Source of the DNA: Curvivirga sp965219885
GTDB taxonomy: Bacteria > Pseudomonadota > Alphaproteobacteria > UBA8366 > Aestuariispiraceae
Direction of reading: 5' to 3'
DNA: 64,000 nucleotides
Assembly: GCF_965219885.1 (NCBI RefSeq)
Contig: NZ_CBDCOT010000009.1
Coordinates: forward strand, 186,001-250,000
Every line of letters starts with the position of its first letter. Position 1 is the first letter of the stretch. Position numbers and translations under genes: made by a program. Shown piece after piece: positions 1-8,786 of the stretch. The notes beneath the pieces were generated by a model. That model was not told the DNA's origin. It searched no databases and was given only the letters and a program-made list of their open reading frames with translations.

Positions 1-1
1 T

Positions 2-1102
2 TCAGAAAGTTCCGACGCTGCTTTACCTGATATTAATCTCATCCCATCAGATATCTTCAATATTATGTATTCAAGCGGGACAACAGGCCTTCCCAAAGGG
101 ATCATTCATACGCATGAGGTACGGGCGAATTATTGTACTGGCTTTGCGAGTAGCTTACGCATATCGCCGGAAAGTGTGATTTTACATACAGGCTCTATCG
201 TCTTTAATGGTGCTATGATTGATTTGATGCCATGGATGTATCTGGGGGCACGTTACATTCTTCATACTGCTTTTGATGTAGATGCAATGCTATCAACTAT
301 TGAAGAAGAAAAAGTCACACATGTGGTGATGGTGCCTGCCCAGATCATTGCGATTTTGACACATCCAAATTTTGATCCAGAAAAGATGAAATCTTTAGAG
401 ATGATACTTTCGGTCGGCGCGCCTCTTCTAATGGACTATAAAGAAAAACTAAACGAAGTACTTCCAAATCGATTTTATGAACTCTATGGCCTGACAGAAG
501 GCTTTGCGACTGTTTTAGATTGCACAGTATCCATGCAGAAAACAGGATCGGTCGGCACGCCACCACCTTTTTATGAAATGAAGATTCTACGTCCCGATGG
601 ATCGGAATGTGATATTGATGAACCGGGTGAGATTGTTGGCCGTAGCCCGGTCATGTCCCCTGGTTACTATAAACGCCCGGAATCAACGAAAGAAACTTTT
701 CGAAATGGTTGGATACATACGGGCGACGTTGGGAAAGTCGATAAAGATGGTTATCTTTATCTGGTAGATCGCATCAAGGACATGATCATTTCTGGTGGTG
801 TGAATGTATACCCAAAAGACATCGAAGAGCTCATCATCCAACATTCAAACGTTATAGATGTTTCAGTTTTTGGTGTAGAAGATGATCGTTGGGGTGAAAA
901 GCCAATTGCCGCCATCACTTGTTCAAATACCGAGAAATTTGACAAACAAGAATTGATTAATTGGACCAATGAAAGGGTAGCTGCGAAATTCCAGCGCATT
1001 CATGACGTTTATATTCTCAACGAATTTCCAAGAAATGTAGCAGGAAAAACCCTGAAGCGGGAAATCAAAGAAAACTATATTAAAGAAGCAGGTGTATCAT
1101 GA
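2..1102 (+). CDS. Acyl-CoA synthetase (AMP-binding, class I adenylate-forming), 5'-truncated by window edge
   Basis: The reading frame is open from base 2, so the N-terminus lies outside the window. The first ATG (base 65) falls inside the phosphate-binding motif SSGTTGLPKG and is not a real start. Later family motifs are all present: ELYGLTEG, the HTGD aspartate, the hinge region DRIKDMIISGG, and a C-terminal PRNVAGKTLKRE with the lysine used for adenylation. The family activates a carboxylic acid to its acyl-AMP and then to the CoA thioester in the cytoplasm. The substrate cannot be read from the sequence; a medium- or long-chain fatty acid or a cyclic/aromatic acid is possible. The stop overlaps the next ATG by four bases (ATGA), so it is probably co-translated with the downstream SDR and works in the same acyl-CoA pathway. 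Confidence 0.9.
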   Translation, partial: SESSDAALPDINLIPSDIFNIMYSSGTTGLPKGIIHTHEVRANYCTGFASSLRISPESVILHTGSIVFNGAMIDLMPWMYLGARYILHTAFDVDAMLSTIEEEKVTHVVMVPAQIIAILTHPNFDPEKMKSLEMILSVGAPLLMDYKEKLNEVLPNRFYELYGLTEGFATVLDCTVSMQKTGSVGTPPPFYEMKILRPDGSECDIDEPGEIVGRSPVMSPGYYKRPESTKETFRNGWIHTGDVGKVDKDGYLYLVDRIKDMIISGGVNVYPKDIEELIIQHSNVIDVSVFGVEDDRWGEKPIAAITCSNTEKFDKQELINWTNERVAAKFQRIHDVYILNEFPRNVAGKTLKREIKENYIKEAGVS

Positions 1103-1932
1103 AAAAACTTGAAGGTAAGGTCGCCCTTGTCAGCGGATCTGGTCGTGGTATTGGACGCGAAATCGCCCTCAAACTCGCATCGGAAGGAGCATCAATCGTC
1201 GTTAACGACTTAGATAAAGAACCTGCAGAAGAAACCATTTCATTGATCAAGGAGATAGGATCAAATGCTGTCGCGTCTATTGGCGATGTAACCGATAAAG
1301 CATTCCCAAAGAAATTTGTCGATACTGCCATCAATGAATTGGGCGGTCTGGATATCATCGTAAATAACGCCGGTTACACATGGGATAATGTCATCCATAA
1401 AATGTCTGATGATCAATTTGACGCAGTGATGGATGTGCATGTGGGCGCGCCGTTTCGTATCTTGCGCGAAGCCTCCAATTTCATCCGCGATGCCGCAAAA
1501 GCCGAAATTGAAAAAGATGGCGTAGCGAGATGTCGAAAAGTCGTAAATATTTCATCCATCTCAGGGCTTTATGGCATTGCCGGTCAAGTTAATTATAGTG
1601 CAGCTAAATCCGCGCTTGTCGGAATGACCCGTACATTATGTAAAGAATGGGGGCGTTATAATGTGACCGTGAATTGTGTTGCCTTTGGCCTCATTCAAAC
1701 TCGCATGACACAGGCCTTAAATTCCTCAGAAGCAGAAACTGTTGTGGTTGGGGACAAAGAGTTAAAGGCAGGTATGCAACCAGAAATGATCGATATGATT
1801 ACCAAAATGACACCACTTGGTCGCCCAGGCAGCCCTGAAGATGCAGCCAATGCTGTTTATCTATATTGTGCGCCAGAGTCTGATTTTATCAGTGGACAAG
1901 TGACCGTTGCCGCTGGTGGCCTTATTATTTAG
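1099..1932 (+). CDS. SDR-family NAD(P)-dependent oxidoreductase (FabG/3-hydroxyacyl-CoA dehydrogenase-like)
   Basis: A 277-residue classical short-chain dehydrogenase. The cofactor motif GSGRGIG is at residues 13-19, NNAG at 89-92, and the catalytic set is Ser153, Tyr166 and Lys170 (YSAAK). An Asp at 37 after the second beta strand favours NAD over NADP, by family rule. A stretch of about 15 residues before the catalytic serine (around 131-147) is longer than in FabG and resembles acyl-CoA-acting SDRs. The start overlaps the stop of the acyl-CoA synthetase, so I infer a 3-hydroxyacyl-CoA or related alcohol intermediate as substrate. It ends convergently with the next gene, overlapping it by 8 bp. 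The family is sure; the substrate is not. Confidence 0.88.
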   Translation: MKKLEGKVALVSGSGRGIGREIALKLASEGASIVVNDLDKEPAEETISLIKEIGSNAVASIGDVTDKAFPKKFVDTAINELGGLDIIVNNAGYTWDNVIHKMSDDQFDAVMDVHVGAPFRILREASNFIRDAAKAEIEKDGVARCRKVVNISSISGLYGIAGQVNYSAAKSALVGMTRTLCKEWGRYNVTVNCVAFGLIQTRMTQALNSSEAETVVVGDKELKAGMQPEMIDMITKMTPLGRPGSPEDAANAVYLYCAPESDFISGQVTVAAGGLII

Positions 1933-2689
1933 TCGCATGTACGATTATTTCGTGCTGACTGGGATCAAAGGGGCGTTGATCCCAGTCCCCATACCATTCC
2001 AAATCCCTAAATCCTGTATCCTCTAGCATCTGTTTCATCTTTTGCTGGGGTAAAAAACGCAACCTGTTATCGTCACGATATTCTCTACCATCCGGAAATT
2101 TGAAATAAGTAGCAAATCTGACCAATTCATCTTTTTCCTCAATAATATCATGCCAGTAAGTTACATCGCCTACATCTGGTACCGAAACAGTTTCCCGGGT
2201 TTCATCCGGCGTCCATCCATCCCAACTTCGAAATTCAATATTTCTGTTTTCAAAAGCTAATATCCCGCCATCCTTAAGATGTGTATAAAGATTATTGAAT
2301 ACTGAAAAAATCTCATCATCTGCCAGAAATACTTGAAACACATGCCCAGTCATTACAATCAAATCAAACCGAGTTGATAACTTAAAAGAGCTCGCAGTTT
2401 CTTGATGCCAGTTTACCAAATCACTATCGGGTCGATAATTCGCAACTTTCAACATCCCAAAAGCAGGTTCAATGCCTTCCACTTTATGACCTAACTTTGC
2501 CAGTTCCACCGCCAACCAACCGGTACCGCATCCCACATCCAAAATATGCAATTTTCTATCACTTCGGGCAGCTATTTCAGAAGCTAGTTTAATGTAATAC
2601 TGAACATCATGATCAGCTTCGTTAATCGGATCATAGATTTGCGCCAATTGATAATCTGTATAGCTGTTCCCTTGTGTGATTTCCGTCAA
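1925..2689 (-). CDS. Class I SAM-dependent methyltransferase
   Basis: A 254-residue protein with the glycine-rich SAM-binding motif I, LDVGCGTGWLAVELAKLG, near residues 49-66, followed by an acidic residue (GIEPAF) at the end of strand 2 and a GGILAFE segment typical of post-motif III. The start is a TTG at 2689, preceded by GGAAAG eight bases upstream; there is no nearby ATG. The acceptor is unknown. Its 3' end overlaps the convergent SDR gene by 8 bp. No neighbour hints at a pathway, so I call only the family. Confidence 0.82.
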   Translation of the reverse strand: MTEITQGNSYTDYQLAQIYDPINEADHDVQYYIKLASEIAARSDRKLHILDVGCGTGWLAVELAKLGHKVEGIEPAFGMLKVANYRPDSDLVNWHQETASSFKLSTRFDLIVMTGHVFQVFLADDEIFSVFNNLYTHLKDGGILAFENRNIEFRSWDGWTPDETRETVSVPDVGDVTYWHDIIEEKDELVRFATYFKFPDGREYRDDNRLRFLPQQKMKQMLEDTGFRDLEWYGDWDQRPFDPSQHEIIVHATK

Positions 2690-2815
2690 AATGTTCGCTT
2701 TCCAAATAAATTTTACATATGAATTCTTTGAATTCTGTACAAATAGAAAAATTATGCAATAATCATCTGATATTTTTCTTTATCTTTATTTATGAATATT
2801 TGGGAAGGTTCCATC

Positions 2816-3829
2816 GTGACAAACGCGACAAATACCCCAGAAGAAACACTTGCTGTTGAACCTGAAACAGAAGATGTGCGGTCTATCAAACATTTTCCTG
2901 TGGCAATGTTTGCAGGCTCACTTGGTATCTGTGGTCTTGCTTTAGCGTGGCGATTGGCCGCTGAAAGCTTTGGTCTTCCTATGATTATTTTCAAAATTCT
3001 AATGGGATTTGGCATTGGCTATACAATTGCTGTTGCAGCCCTTTACATGACGAAAGCAATACGCCATTGGGATCATATTCCAGCTGACATAAGCCACCCT
3101 GTACGTGGTAATTTTTTATCTGCTGCAGGCTTGGGCGTCATGTTGATTTCCTATGGCATACAATCGTACCTACCAAATTTCGCCAGTATTCTTTGGCTGA
3201 TCGCGGCACTATTTTCGATCTTTATGGCTATCGTTGTGATGAATAGCTGGATTAAATGTGAACATAAGTCTGACCAAATCACACCTGCCATCTTTATCCC
3301 TGCCGTTGGGTTGATTATTGGCCCGATGACCGGGGCAGATATGGGATATGATTTACTTTGCTGGATGATGTTAGGGGCTGGTGCATTTGGCTGGTTGGCT
3401 ATTTTGCCCGTTGTTTTAAACCGCCTGTTCTTTCATGCATTCATGTCACCGCCTCTTCGCCCATCCATGTTTGTCATGATTGCACCTCCTGCCGTTGTTG
3501 CCTTGGCCTTAACACGTATGGATGGCGGATATATGGATAATACGGCCCGCATGTTAACTGGGATGGCTTTATTTACATTTTTCTATGTTGCTGCAGGTTG
3601 GCGCAAACAAATGGGCATTCCATTTGGCTTGCCATGGTGGGGATATACCTTCCCGATGTCTGCTTTAACCAGCGCACTCTTTTTCTTTTATGAATCCAGC
3701 GGAGAATGGTTTGTAGGTTTTCTTGCAATTATCTTCTTGGTATTAACCACAGCTATTACAACATTAGTAACGGTTAAGACCTTGATGGCATTTGCAAAAG
3801 GGCATTTATTTCGGGCACCAAAATTCTAA
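2816..3829 (+). CDS. SLAC1/TehA-family membrane transporter
   Basis: A roughly ten-helix inner-membrane protein of the SLAC1/TehA voltage-dependent anion channel family: an N-terminal FPVAMFAGSLGICGLALAW segment matches the family's first helix, and the phenylalanine- and glycine-rich helices follow the usual spacing. I choose GTG at 2816 over ATG at 2792 because GGAAGG lies seven bases before the GTG and nothing suitable precedes the ATG; this gives 337 residues. Family members move tellurite, monovalent anions or C4-dicarboxylates/malate; the substrate here is unknown. It appears monocistronic, with about 100 bp upstream and 190 bp downstream without genes. Confidence 0.82.
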   Translation: MTNATNTPEETLAVEPETEDVRSIKHFPVAMFAGSLGICGLALAWRLAAESFGLPMIIFKILMGFGIGYTIAVAALYMTKAIRHWDHIPADISHPVRGNFLSAAGLGVMLISYGIQSYLPNFASILWLIAALFSIFMAIVVMNSWIKCEHKSDQITPAIFIPAVGLIIGPMTGADMGYDLLCWMMLGAGAFGWLAILPVVLNRLFFHAFMSPPLRPSMFVMIAPPAVVALALTRMDGGYMDNTARMLTGMALFTFFYVAAGWRKQMGIPFGLPWWGYTFPMSALTSALFFFYESSGEWFVGFLAIIFLVLTTAITTLVTVKTLMAFAKGHLFRAPKF

Positions 3830-3926
3830 CCGAAAATTCAAACCACGATAGATAGTTGATTCATAAGACTCTTTTTCCATCCGACTGCTGATCGCCAATA
3901 CTATTTCACTTAAACCGCGGAAATCC

Positions 3927-3955
3927 TTGATTTTTGACTCTTTTTCTTCTATATT
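3927..3955 (+). promoter_or_regulatory. Sigma70-type promoter for the acidic protein gene
   Basis: TTGATT (3927-3932), a 17-bp spacer and TATATT (3950-3955) lie about 65 bp before the ATG at 4019. Spacing is ideal and both hexamers are close to consensus, but the region is T-rich, so chance matches are possible. Confidence 0.5.
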
Positions 3956-4018
3956 TCTTATAGAGTTGTATACCCATGTGAATATTTCATTCATTTGGTT
4001 ACAGAGATTGGAAAGAAA

Positions 4019-4888
4019 ATGGCTGATATTTCCGGTGTAAGTAATGCTTTTAACCCTGCAACTGCAGCGGCTGGCATTCGTAATCAGGAAGAAGATGATC
4101 GTAGTCTTCTAGAACAGTTACGTGAGGAGCTTCGCGAAGAAGCCCGTGTTGCGGCACGTGAAGCTGCACAGAATGAAGCCAATGGCGCAACTAGCGGTGT
4201 TACAGCCCCTGATCCGTTAAATCGTTTTTCCATTGAACGTTCTGTTCCTGGTGACAACCAAGAACGTCCACGCGGTTTCCAACCGGAAGACACAGAAGAT
4301 CGTGTTGAGTTAAGTGAACGCGCACGTGAGATTTTGGCCCAAGGCCGTGAAATTGAGAATGAACAAGATCGCTTGAATGCATTTACCAGCGAAGTTGTAG
4401 ACGATACACGTGCAGTCAATGCTGAAAGAGATGCAAACGACGCTGATGAAGCAAGTCGCGCATTCGTGGCTGCTGACACAGAAGAAGATTCCTTACAACA
4501 AGAAGAAGTTGAAGCGGCTGAAGCGGCTGAATTTGTTGCAGAGGTTAACTCTGTTATTGCGGATACTAATCAGTCTGTCAGCGATACTGCCGCTGCAGAT
4601 GAAAGCAATGAAGATAGCGCAACGCAACTTGCCTCTGGCATTGAAGCTGATGCAACAGAAAATAGTCAAAATGCAATTGCTGACCAGATTGCCGAAAATG
4701 ATGCAAATGTCGTAAATTTTCAGAGTGAGCAACAAGCTATTAATGCTGAAACCGTTGTAAATGAAGACGAGACAAATCAGGTCGCAGCCAATGAAAATGA
4801 TACGACAGAAGTGAATGGTAATCTGGATCAAGCGACACAACCTCTTGGACAACGTGTCCTCGGACAAATCGTTGATCAATTCGCTTAA
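4019..4888 (+). CDS. Acidic, Ala/Glu/Asn-rich protein of unknown function
   Basis: I do not recognise a family. From ATG 4019 (a GGAAAG lies just upstream; an in-frame TTG at 3995 is the alternative) it is 289 residues. Residues about 20-55 form a charged, likely coiled helix (EEDDRSLLEQLREELREEA). A second helical patch with VELSERAREILAQGREIE follows near residue 97. The last 160 residues are strongly acidic and rich in Ala, Asn and Glu, and look disordered. There is no signal peptide or membrane segment. The VELSERA patch weakly resembles a motif in FlgM-type and other short alphaproteobacterial proteins, which is not enough for a call. It has its own promoter and a strong terminator, so it is a monocistronic gene. 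Confidence 0.7.
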   Translation: MADISGVSNAFNPATAAAGIRNQEEDDRSLLEQLREELREEARVAAREAAQNEANGATSGVTAPDPLNRFSIERSVPGDNQERPRGFQPEDTEDRVELSERAREILAQGREIENEQDRLNAFTSEVVDDTRAVNAERDANDADEASRAFVAADTEEDSLQQEEVEAAEAAEFVAEVNSVIADTNQSVSDTAAADESNEDSATQLASGIEADATENSQNAIADQIAENDANVVNFQSEQQAINAETVVNEDETNQVAANENDTTEVNGNLDQATQPLGQRVLGQIVDQFA

Positions 4889-4920
4889 ATGATTTGACCA
4901 TCGCCAATTCCTGATTTAAA

Positions 4921-4948
4921 CGCCTCACAAATTGAGGCGTTTTCTTTT
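4921..4948 (+). terminator. Rho-independent terminator after the acidic protein gene
   Basis: Perfect 7-bp stem CGCCTCA/TGAGGCG with a 5-nt loop, followed directly by TTTTCTTTT. It lies 33 bp after the stop at 4888. Confidence 0.9.
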
Positions 4949-4960
4949 GAAAGTATCTAG

Positions 4961-5359
4961 ATGCAATCATCTGCCCTATTCCATGCAAAAGCTTTTTTGA
5001 TTTTCGCAGGCCTTTTTGGATGCGAAGCAATATTATTTGGTGCATGGTCAAGTCACGGTTTATCAGGTCAAGAACAAGAATGGGCGGAGATAGCCTTAAG
5101 ATACCAATTCCTACACATTTTAGCTTTACTTATCCTTGGTCTCACTTTCTTTGTGGCGTATAAATCCACTATTCAGTTGAACCGCTTATTAAAGCTATCG
5201 GGATATCTATGGCTTGTCGGAATTCTTCTCTTTTCTGGTAATCTTTCAATTATGGCAGCATTTAGCTTTACCGGGCTAGGTTTCCTAACTCCAATTGGTG
5301 GAATAACTCTAGCATCTGGTTGGCTGGTTATAGCCATATCAGCTATTAAATTAAAATAA
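4961..5359 (+). CDS. DUF423 family small membrane protein (YgdD/TMEM256-like)
   Basis: A 132-residue protein with four predicted membrane helices. The first helix carries LFGAWSSHGL, the family's GAxGAH-type signature, followed by W-x(4)-LRYQFLHILALL, where the Tyr-x-x-x-His pattern is the usual DUF423 hallmark. The C-terminal half has the FTGLGFLTPIGGITLASGW loop. The family is widely conserved in bacteria and its role is unknown. It sits between a terminator and rpe; the 71-bp gap to rpe suggests separate or loosely linked transcription. Confidence 0.85.
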   Translation: MQSSALFHAKAFLIFAGLFGCEAILFGAWSSHGLSGQEQEWAEIALRYQFLHILALLILGLTFFVAYKSTIQLNRLLKLSGYLWLVGILLFSGNLSIMAAFSFTGLGFLTPIGGITLASGWLVIAISAIKLK

Positions 5360-5430
5360 GAAGACCTCTTGCCCTGCATGGGGACGCAGCTTAAATTTAG
5401 AATAAATATTAGACATACAGGATCTAAGAA

Positions 5431-6099
5431 ATGTCCAACTCAAAAAACGTAAAAATCGCCCCAAGCATTCTTTCTGCCGATTTCTCAAAATTGGGCGAAG
5501 AGATTGTCGCTATTGATAAGGCCGGGGCTGATTATATCCATGTTGATATTATGGATGGGCATTTCGTACCTAATATCACATTTGGCGCACCTGTTGTAAA
5601 AGCAGTACGTAAAACGACGGAGAAACCATTTGATGTGCATTTGATGATTTCTCCTGTTGATTGCTATTTAGATGATTTTGCCAATGCAGGTGCTGATATT
5701 TTGACGATCCATCCCGAAGCAGGTCCTCACTGTCACCGCACCATTCAGCATATTAAATCTATTGGTAAAAAAGCAGGTGTGGTCCTCAATCCAGGTACAC
5801 ATCCTGATACAGTTGACTATCTTATGGATATGGTAGATTTAATTTTAGTGATGTCTGTAAATCCAGGTTTCGGTGGACAATCTTTCATTGATAGCCAATT
5901 ACGTAAGATTGCAGATTTGAGCGATAAAATTACTAAATCTGGTCGTGAAATTGAACTAGAGGTTGATGGTGGTATTAATTTTGAAACCGCACCATTGGCG
6001 ATTGATGCAGGTGCCACAGTTCTTGTTGCGGGCTCCGCAACTTTTAAAGGCGGACCGGACGCATATGCCGATAACATTGCCCGTCTAAAGGGTATGTAG
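5431..6099 (+). CDS. rpe: Ribulose-phosphate 3-epimerase
   Basis: Interconverts D-ribulose 5-phosphate and D-xylulose 5-phosphate in the pentose phosphate pathway. The 222-residue length is standard for this TIM barrel. Visible motifs are SILSADFSKLG (12-22), the metal ligands His37 and Asp39 in HVDIMDGHFVPN, the FDVHLMI strand, VMSVNPGFGGQ and EVDGGIN with the last catalytic aspartate. It is 24 bp upstream of the heparinase-like gene, so the two are probably co-transcribed. Confidence 0.97.
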   Translation: MSNSKNVKIAPSILSADFSKLGEEIVAIDKAGADYIHVDIMDGHFVPNITFGAPVVKAVRKTTEKPFDVHLMISPVDCYLDDFANAGADILTIHPEAGPHCHRTIQHIKSIGKKAGVVLNPGTHPDTVDYLMDMVDLILVMSVNPGFGGQSFIDSQLRKIADLSDKITKSGREIELEVDGGINFETAPLAIDAGATVLVAGSATFKGGPDAYADNIARLKGM

Positions 6100-6123
6100 T
6101 GAAGGAAAAAGAGAGGCTGTAAA

Positions 6124-7746
6124 GTGACAGTTAAACTTCCAGTTCCTCCAGCTTTGGGTTACGTTATGTATCGTGTGTATAAAACAGGCGGTATGTATGG
6201 TTATCTGCTGCGCAAAATGAATGCCGCATCTCCTGTTTTTTCACCGACATATGGTCGCATAGGTGATCGCCAAAATGGTGTAAAAATAATTACTGGTGGC
6301 TTTACTGATAACTTTCTTTCTGGCGATACCGATCCTGACAAGTGGCATAATTGGCAATGGATTAATGATCTAGCTGCAATCGCAACGCCAGAAGCACAGG
6401 ATAAATCTACATCACTTCTCCTTCAATGGGTGAGAGAATTTGCGGATTTCAAAAACAAACGTAAACTAGAGCCTGAAATCTGGGATAAATATAGCCTTGC
6501 TCAACGGATATGTCATTTTATCTATGCTTGGCACCCAATGCTTTCACTGGGAAAAACCAATAACGAAGAATTTGAAGAGATCAAAATCAGTTTTGCCCAA
6601 CAGCTTTTTCATCTTGCAAATTTATCCAGCAAATCAACTCTAAATTTCAAAGAAATATACACATGCAAAGCTCTTATCCTAGCATGCCTGACAGAATGTC
6701 TTGATGACAAACATCTCTCTTCTCTAGAGAATAAACTTTCAACCTTTATTGACTACCATCAACTTCCCGACGGCGGCATTATCGATAGAAATCCGGAACA
6801 TGCAGCGCTATTACTTGAGCACCTTTCTGATTTACGTTTAGCATATGAAGAAAGCCAGCATCCACTTCCGGGATTCATACAACAAGCCTTAGATCGTACA
6901 GCTTCTTTTCTTCAGTATTTGAAATTTAGCGATGGGCGTCTTCCACATTTTCAGGGTGCTGAAAACAAACCAGGTTTTAAACTTGATAAGATCCTTAAAC
7001 GTTGCGGCTTCGAAGGCGCGGCTGCACTATCTGCGCCTCATAGTGGGTACGGAAAAGCGAATGCAGGACAAACTGAATTGATACTGGATTATGGGTTGCC
7101 TCCACTTAAGAAAGAAGCACAATCCAACTACCATGCATCTATTGCTTCTTTTGAATTATATGTAGGTCAAACTCCTTTCATCATTAACTGTGGTGATGTT
7201 TCAACAACCGATAAAAACTGGTCTCTTGCTCAACGTAGCAGCTCTGCTCACTCGACAGCAATCATTGCCGATACCAATCAAACCGAGCTGAACTCTCATG
7301 GTATAGGAAGACGTCTCCCATCAGTTTCTTATGACATTCAAAACTCAGAAGAAGGTACCTTTCTTTCAGTATCTCATACTGGATATGAAAAGAATTTTGG
7401 ATATCATCACAATCGTCAAATTTTCATATATTCAAATGGTAATGATATTCGGGGACATGACGAGTTTTTAACATCTCAACAATCAGCGCCCCAAAACTTC
7501 AAAATCCGCTTTCATTTACATCCAAGTATACAAGTATCGTTACTGCAAAATAAAACGGCAGCCTTGTTAAAATTACCAACGGGGCAAGGTTGGCGTATGC
7601 GTACAGATGGAGCAGAATTAAGCATTGAAGGAAGTTATTTCTGCGATCTCGGCTTACAACGCAATAGTAAACAAATCGTGTTATCCAATATTTTAAAATC
7701 TGATAAGACCATTGTAAAATGGGCCTTCCAAGTAGAAGGTGATTGA
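6124..7746 (+). CDS. Heparinase II/III family protein
   Basis: A 540-residue protein with an N-terminal alpha-helical toroid region (to about residue 300) and a C-terminal beta-rich heparinase II/III-like domain beginning near the LYVGQTPFIINCGD segment. The start is GTG at 6124 with an AGAGAGG-like site upstream. Members cleave uronic-acid-containing polysaccharides, but the alphaproteobacterial copy near purH is conserved and its substrate has not been established to my knowledge. No signal peptide is evident, which is unusual for a polysaccharide lyase. It is followed with a one-base stop/start overlap by a glycan-lipid transferase, so a role in handling an endogenous surface glycan is a reasonable inference. 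Confidence 0.85.
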   Translation: MTVKLPVPPALGYVMYRVYKTGGMYGYLLRKMNAASPVFSPTYGRIGDRQNGVKIITGGFTDNFLSGDTDPDKWHNWQWINDLAAIATPEAQDKSTSLLLQWVREFADFKNKRKLEPEIWDKYSLAQRICHFIYAWHPMLSLGKTNNEEFEEIKISFAQQLFHLANLSSKSTLNFKEIYTCKALILACLTECLDDKHLSSLENKLSTFIDYHQLPDGGIIDRNPEHAALLLEHLSDLRLAYEESQHPLPGFIQQALDRTASFLQYLKFSDGRLPHFQGAENKPGFKLDKILKRCGFEGAAALSAPHSGYGKANAGQTELILDYGLPPLKKEAQSNYHASIASFELYVGQTPFIINCGDVSTTDKNWSLAQRSSSAHSTAIIADTNQTELNSHGIGRRLPSVSYDIQNSEEGTFLSVSHTGYEKNFGYHHNRQIFIYSNGNDIRGHDEFLTSQQSAPQNFKIRFHLHPSIQVSLLQNKTAALLKLPTGQGWRMRTDGAELSIEGSYFCDLGLQRNSKQIVLSNILKSDKTIVKWAFQVEGD

Positions 7747-8723
7747 TGTCTTATTACTTTTTTGTATCGATAATTCTTTATTTTTTTATCTCCTGGATAG
7801 CCACTATACTTATTCGTAAATACTTGATCCATAAAGCCATAATGGATCATCCAAATGAACGATCAAGTCATACGATTCCAACACCACGTGGCGGGGGAAT
7901 TGTTGTAACGAGCTTAATTCTTATAACTTGGTGCTGGTTCGCTTATGAAAGTCAAAATTGGCTTGCTTTCGTGCCAGCAATTTCCGTTTTAGGCTTGGCA
8001 ATCATTTCTTGGCTGGACGATCTCATTGATTTATCTGCAGGAAAGCGTTTGTTACTGCAGCTATTCGCTGTTTTTATTGGATATTACTGGATTGCAGAAA
8101 CAGGTAGTATTACTCAAGGGTTATTACCGATTTGGTTAGAATGGATTGTCTTCAGCCTTTTCTGGGCTGGTTTTGTCAATTTCTATAATTTTATGGATGG
8201 TATTGACGGCATTAGCGGTGTTGAAACAATTGCGATTAGCTTAGGATTGTTTTTAGTTGCCAATCAGGCAGGTCTTTTATCCGAACTCTATATTATTGGC
8301 ATATATATCGGGGCTATCGCCCTGGGCTTCTTAATGGTGAACTGGCATCCTGCCAAAATTTTCCTTGGCGATGTAGGCAGTATTCCTTTGGGTTATTTAT
8401 TAGGGGCATTACTTTTACATCTAGCTGCCAAAGGATATTGGGTTTCTGCGCTGATTCTTCCTGCATACTATCTATGCGATGCAGGCTTAACACTTACGAA
8501 AAGACTGATAAAAAGAGAAAAGATCTGGCACGCACATAAACAACATTTTTATCAACAAGCGACTCAAAAAGGGTTCAGCCATGCAAAAGTTTCAATTGCA
8601 ATAGCTTGTGGAAATATACTTTTAGTTGGTGCTGCTTATTATGCGCTTTTTGAACCATTATATTCATTTATTTTTGCAACTATTGTTGTGGCAAGTTTGC
8701 TACTATGGATGAGAAAAAAATGA
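7746..8723 (+). CDS. Glycosyltransferase family 4 protein (WecA/WbpL-like polyprenyl-phosphate sugar-1-phosphate transferase)
   Basis: A 325-residue polytopic membrane protein of the MraY/WecA superfamily. It has the cytosolic catalytic motifs DHPNERSSHTIPTPRGGG (about residues 37-54), SWLDDLIDLS (the DD pair that binds magnesium), NFYNFMDGIDGISG and FLGDVGSIPLG. Such enzymes move a sugar-1-phosphate, often N-acetylated, onto undecaprenyl phosphate at the inner membrane to start O-antigen or capsule synthesis. The ATG at 7746 overlaps the preceding TGA by one base (TGATG); an in-frame TTG one codon earlier is less likely. Sequence is closer to WecA/WbpL than to MraY because it lacks the longer MraY framework. 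It belongs with the CapD/FlaA1-like gene downstream. Confidence 0.9.
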   Translation: MSYYFFVSIILYFFISWIATILIRKYLIHKAIMDHPNERSSHTIPTPRGGGIVVTSLILITWCWFAYESQNWLAFVPAISVLGLAIISWLDDLIDLSAGKRLLLQLFAVFIGYYWIAETGSITQGLLPIWLEWIVFSLFWAGFVNFYNFMDGIDGISGVETIAISLGLFLVANQAGLLSELYIIGIYIGAIALGFLMVNWHPAKIFLGDVGSIPLGYLLGALLLHLAAKGYWVSALILPAYYLCDAGLTLTKRLIKREKIWHAHKQHFYQQATQKGFSHAKVSIAIACGNILLVGAAYYALFEPLYSFIFATIVVASLLLWMRKK

Positions 8724-8786
8724 TGTATTATCAGATTTCTTCTTTGTCTCTTGCACCAATAAGTTCAGGTAAGTAAAACATCATCC

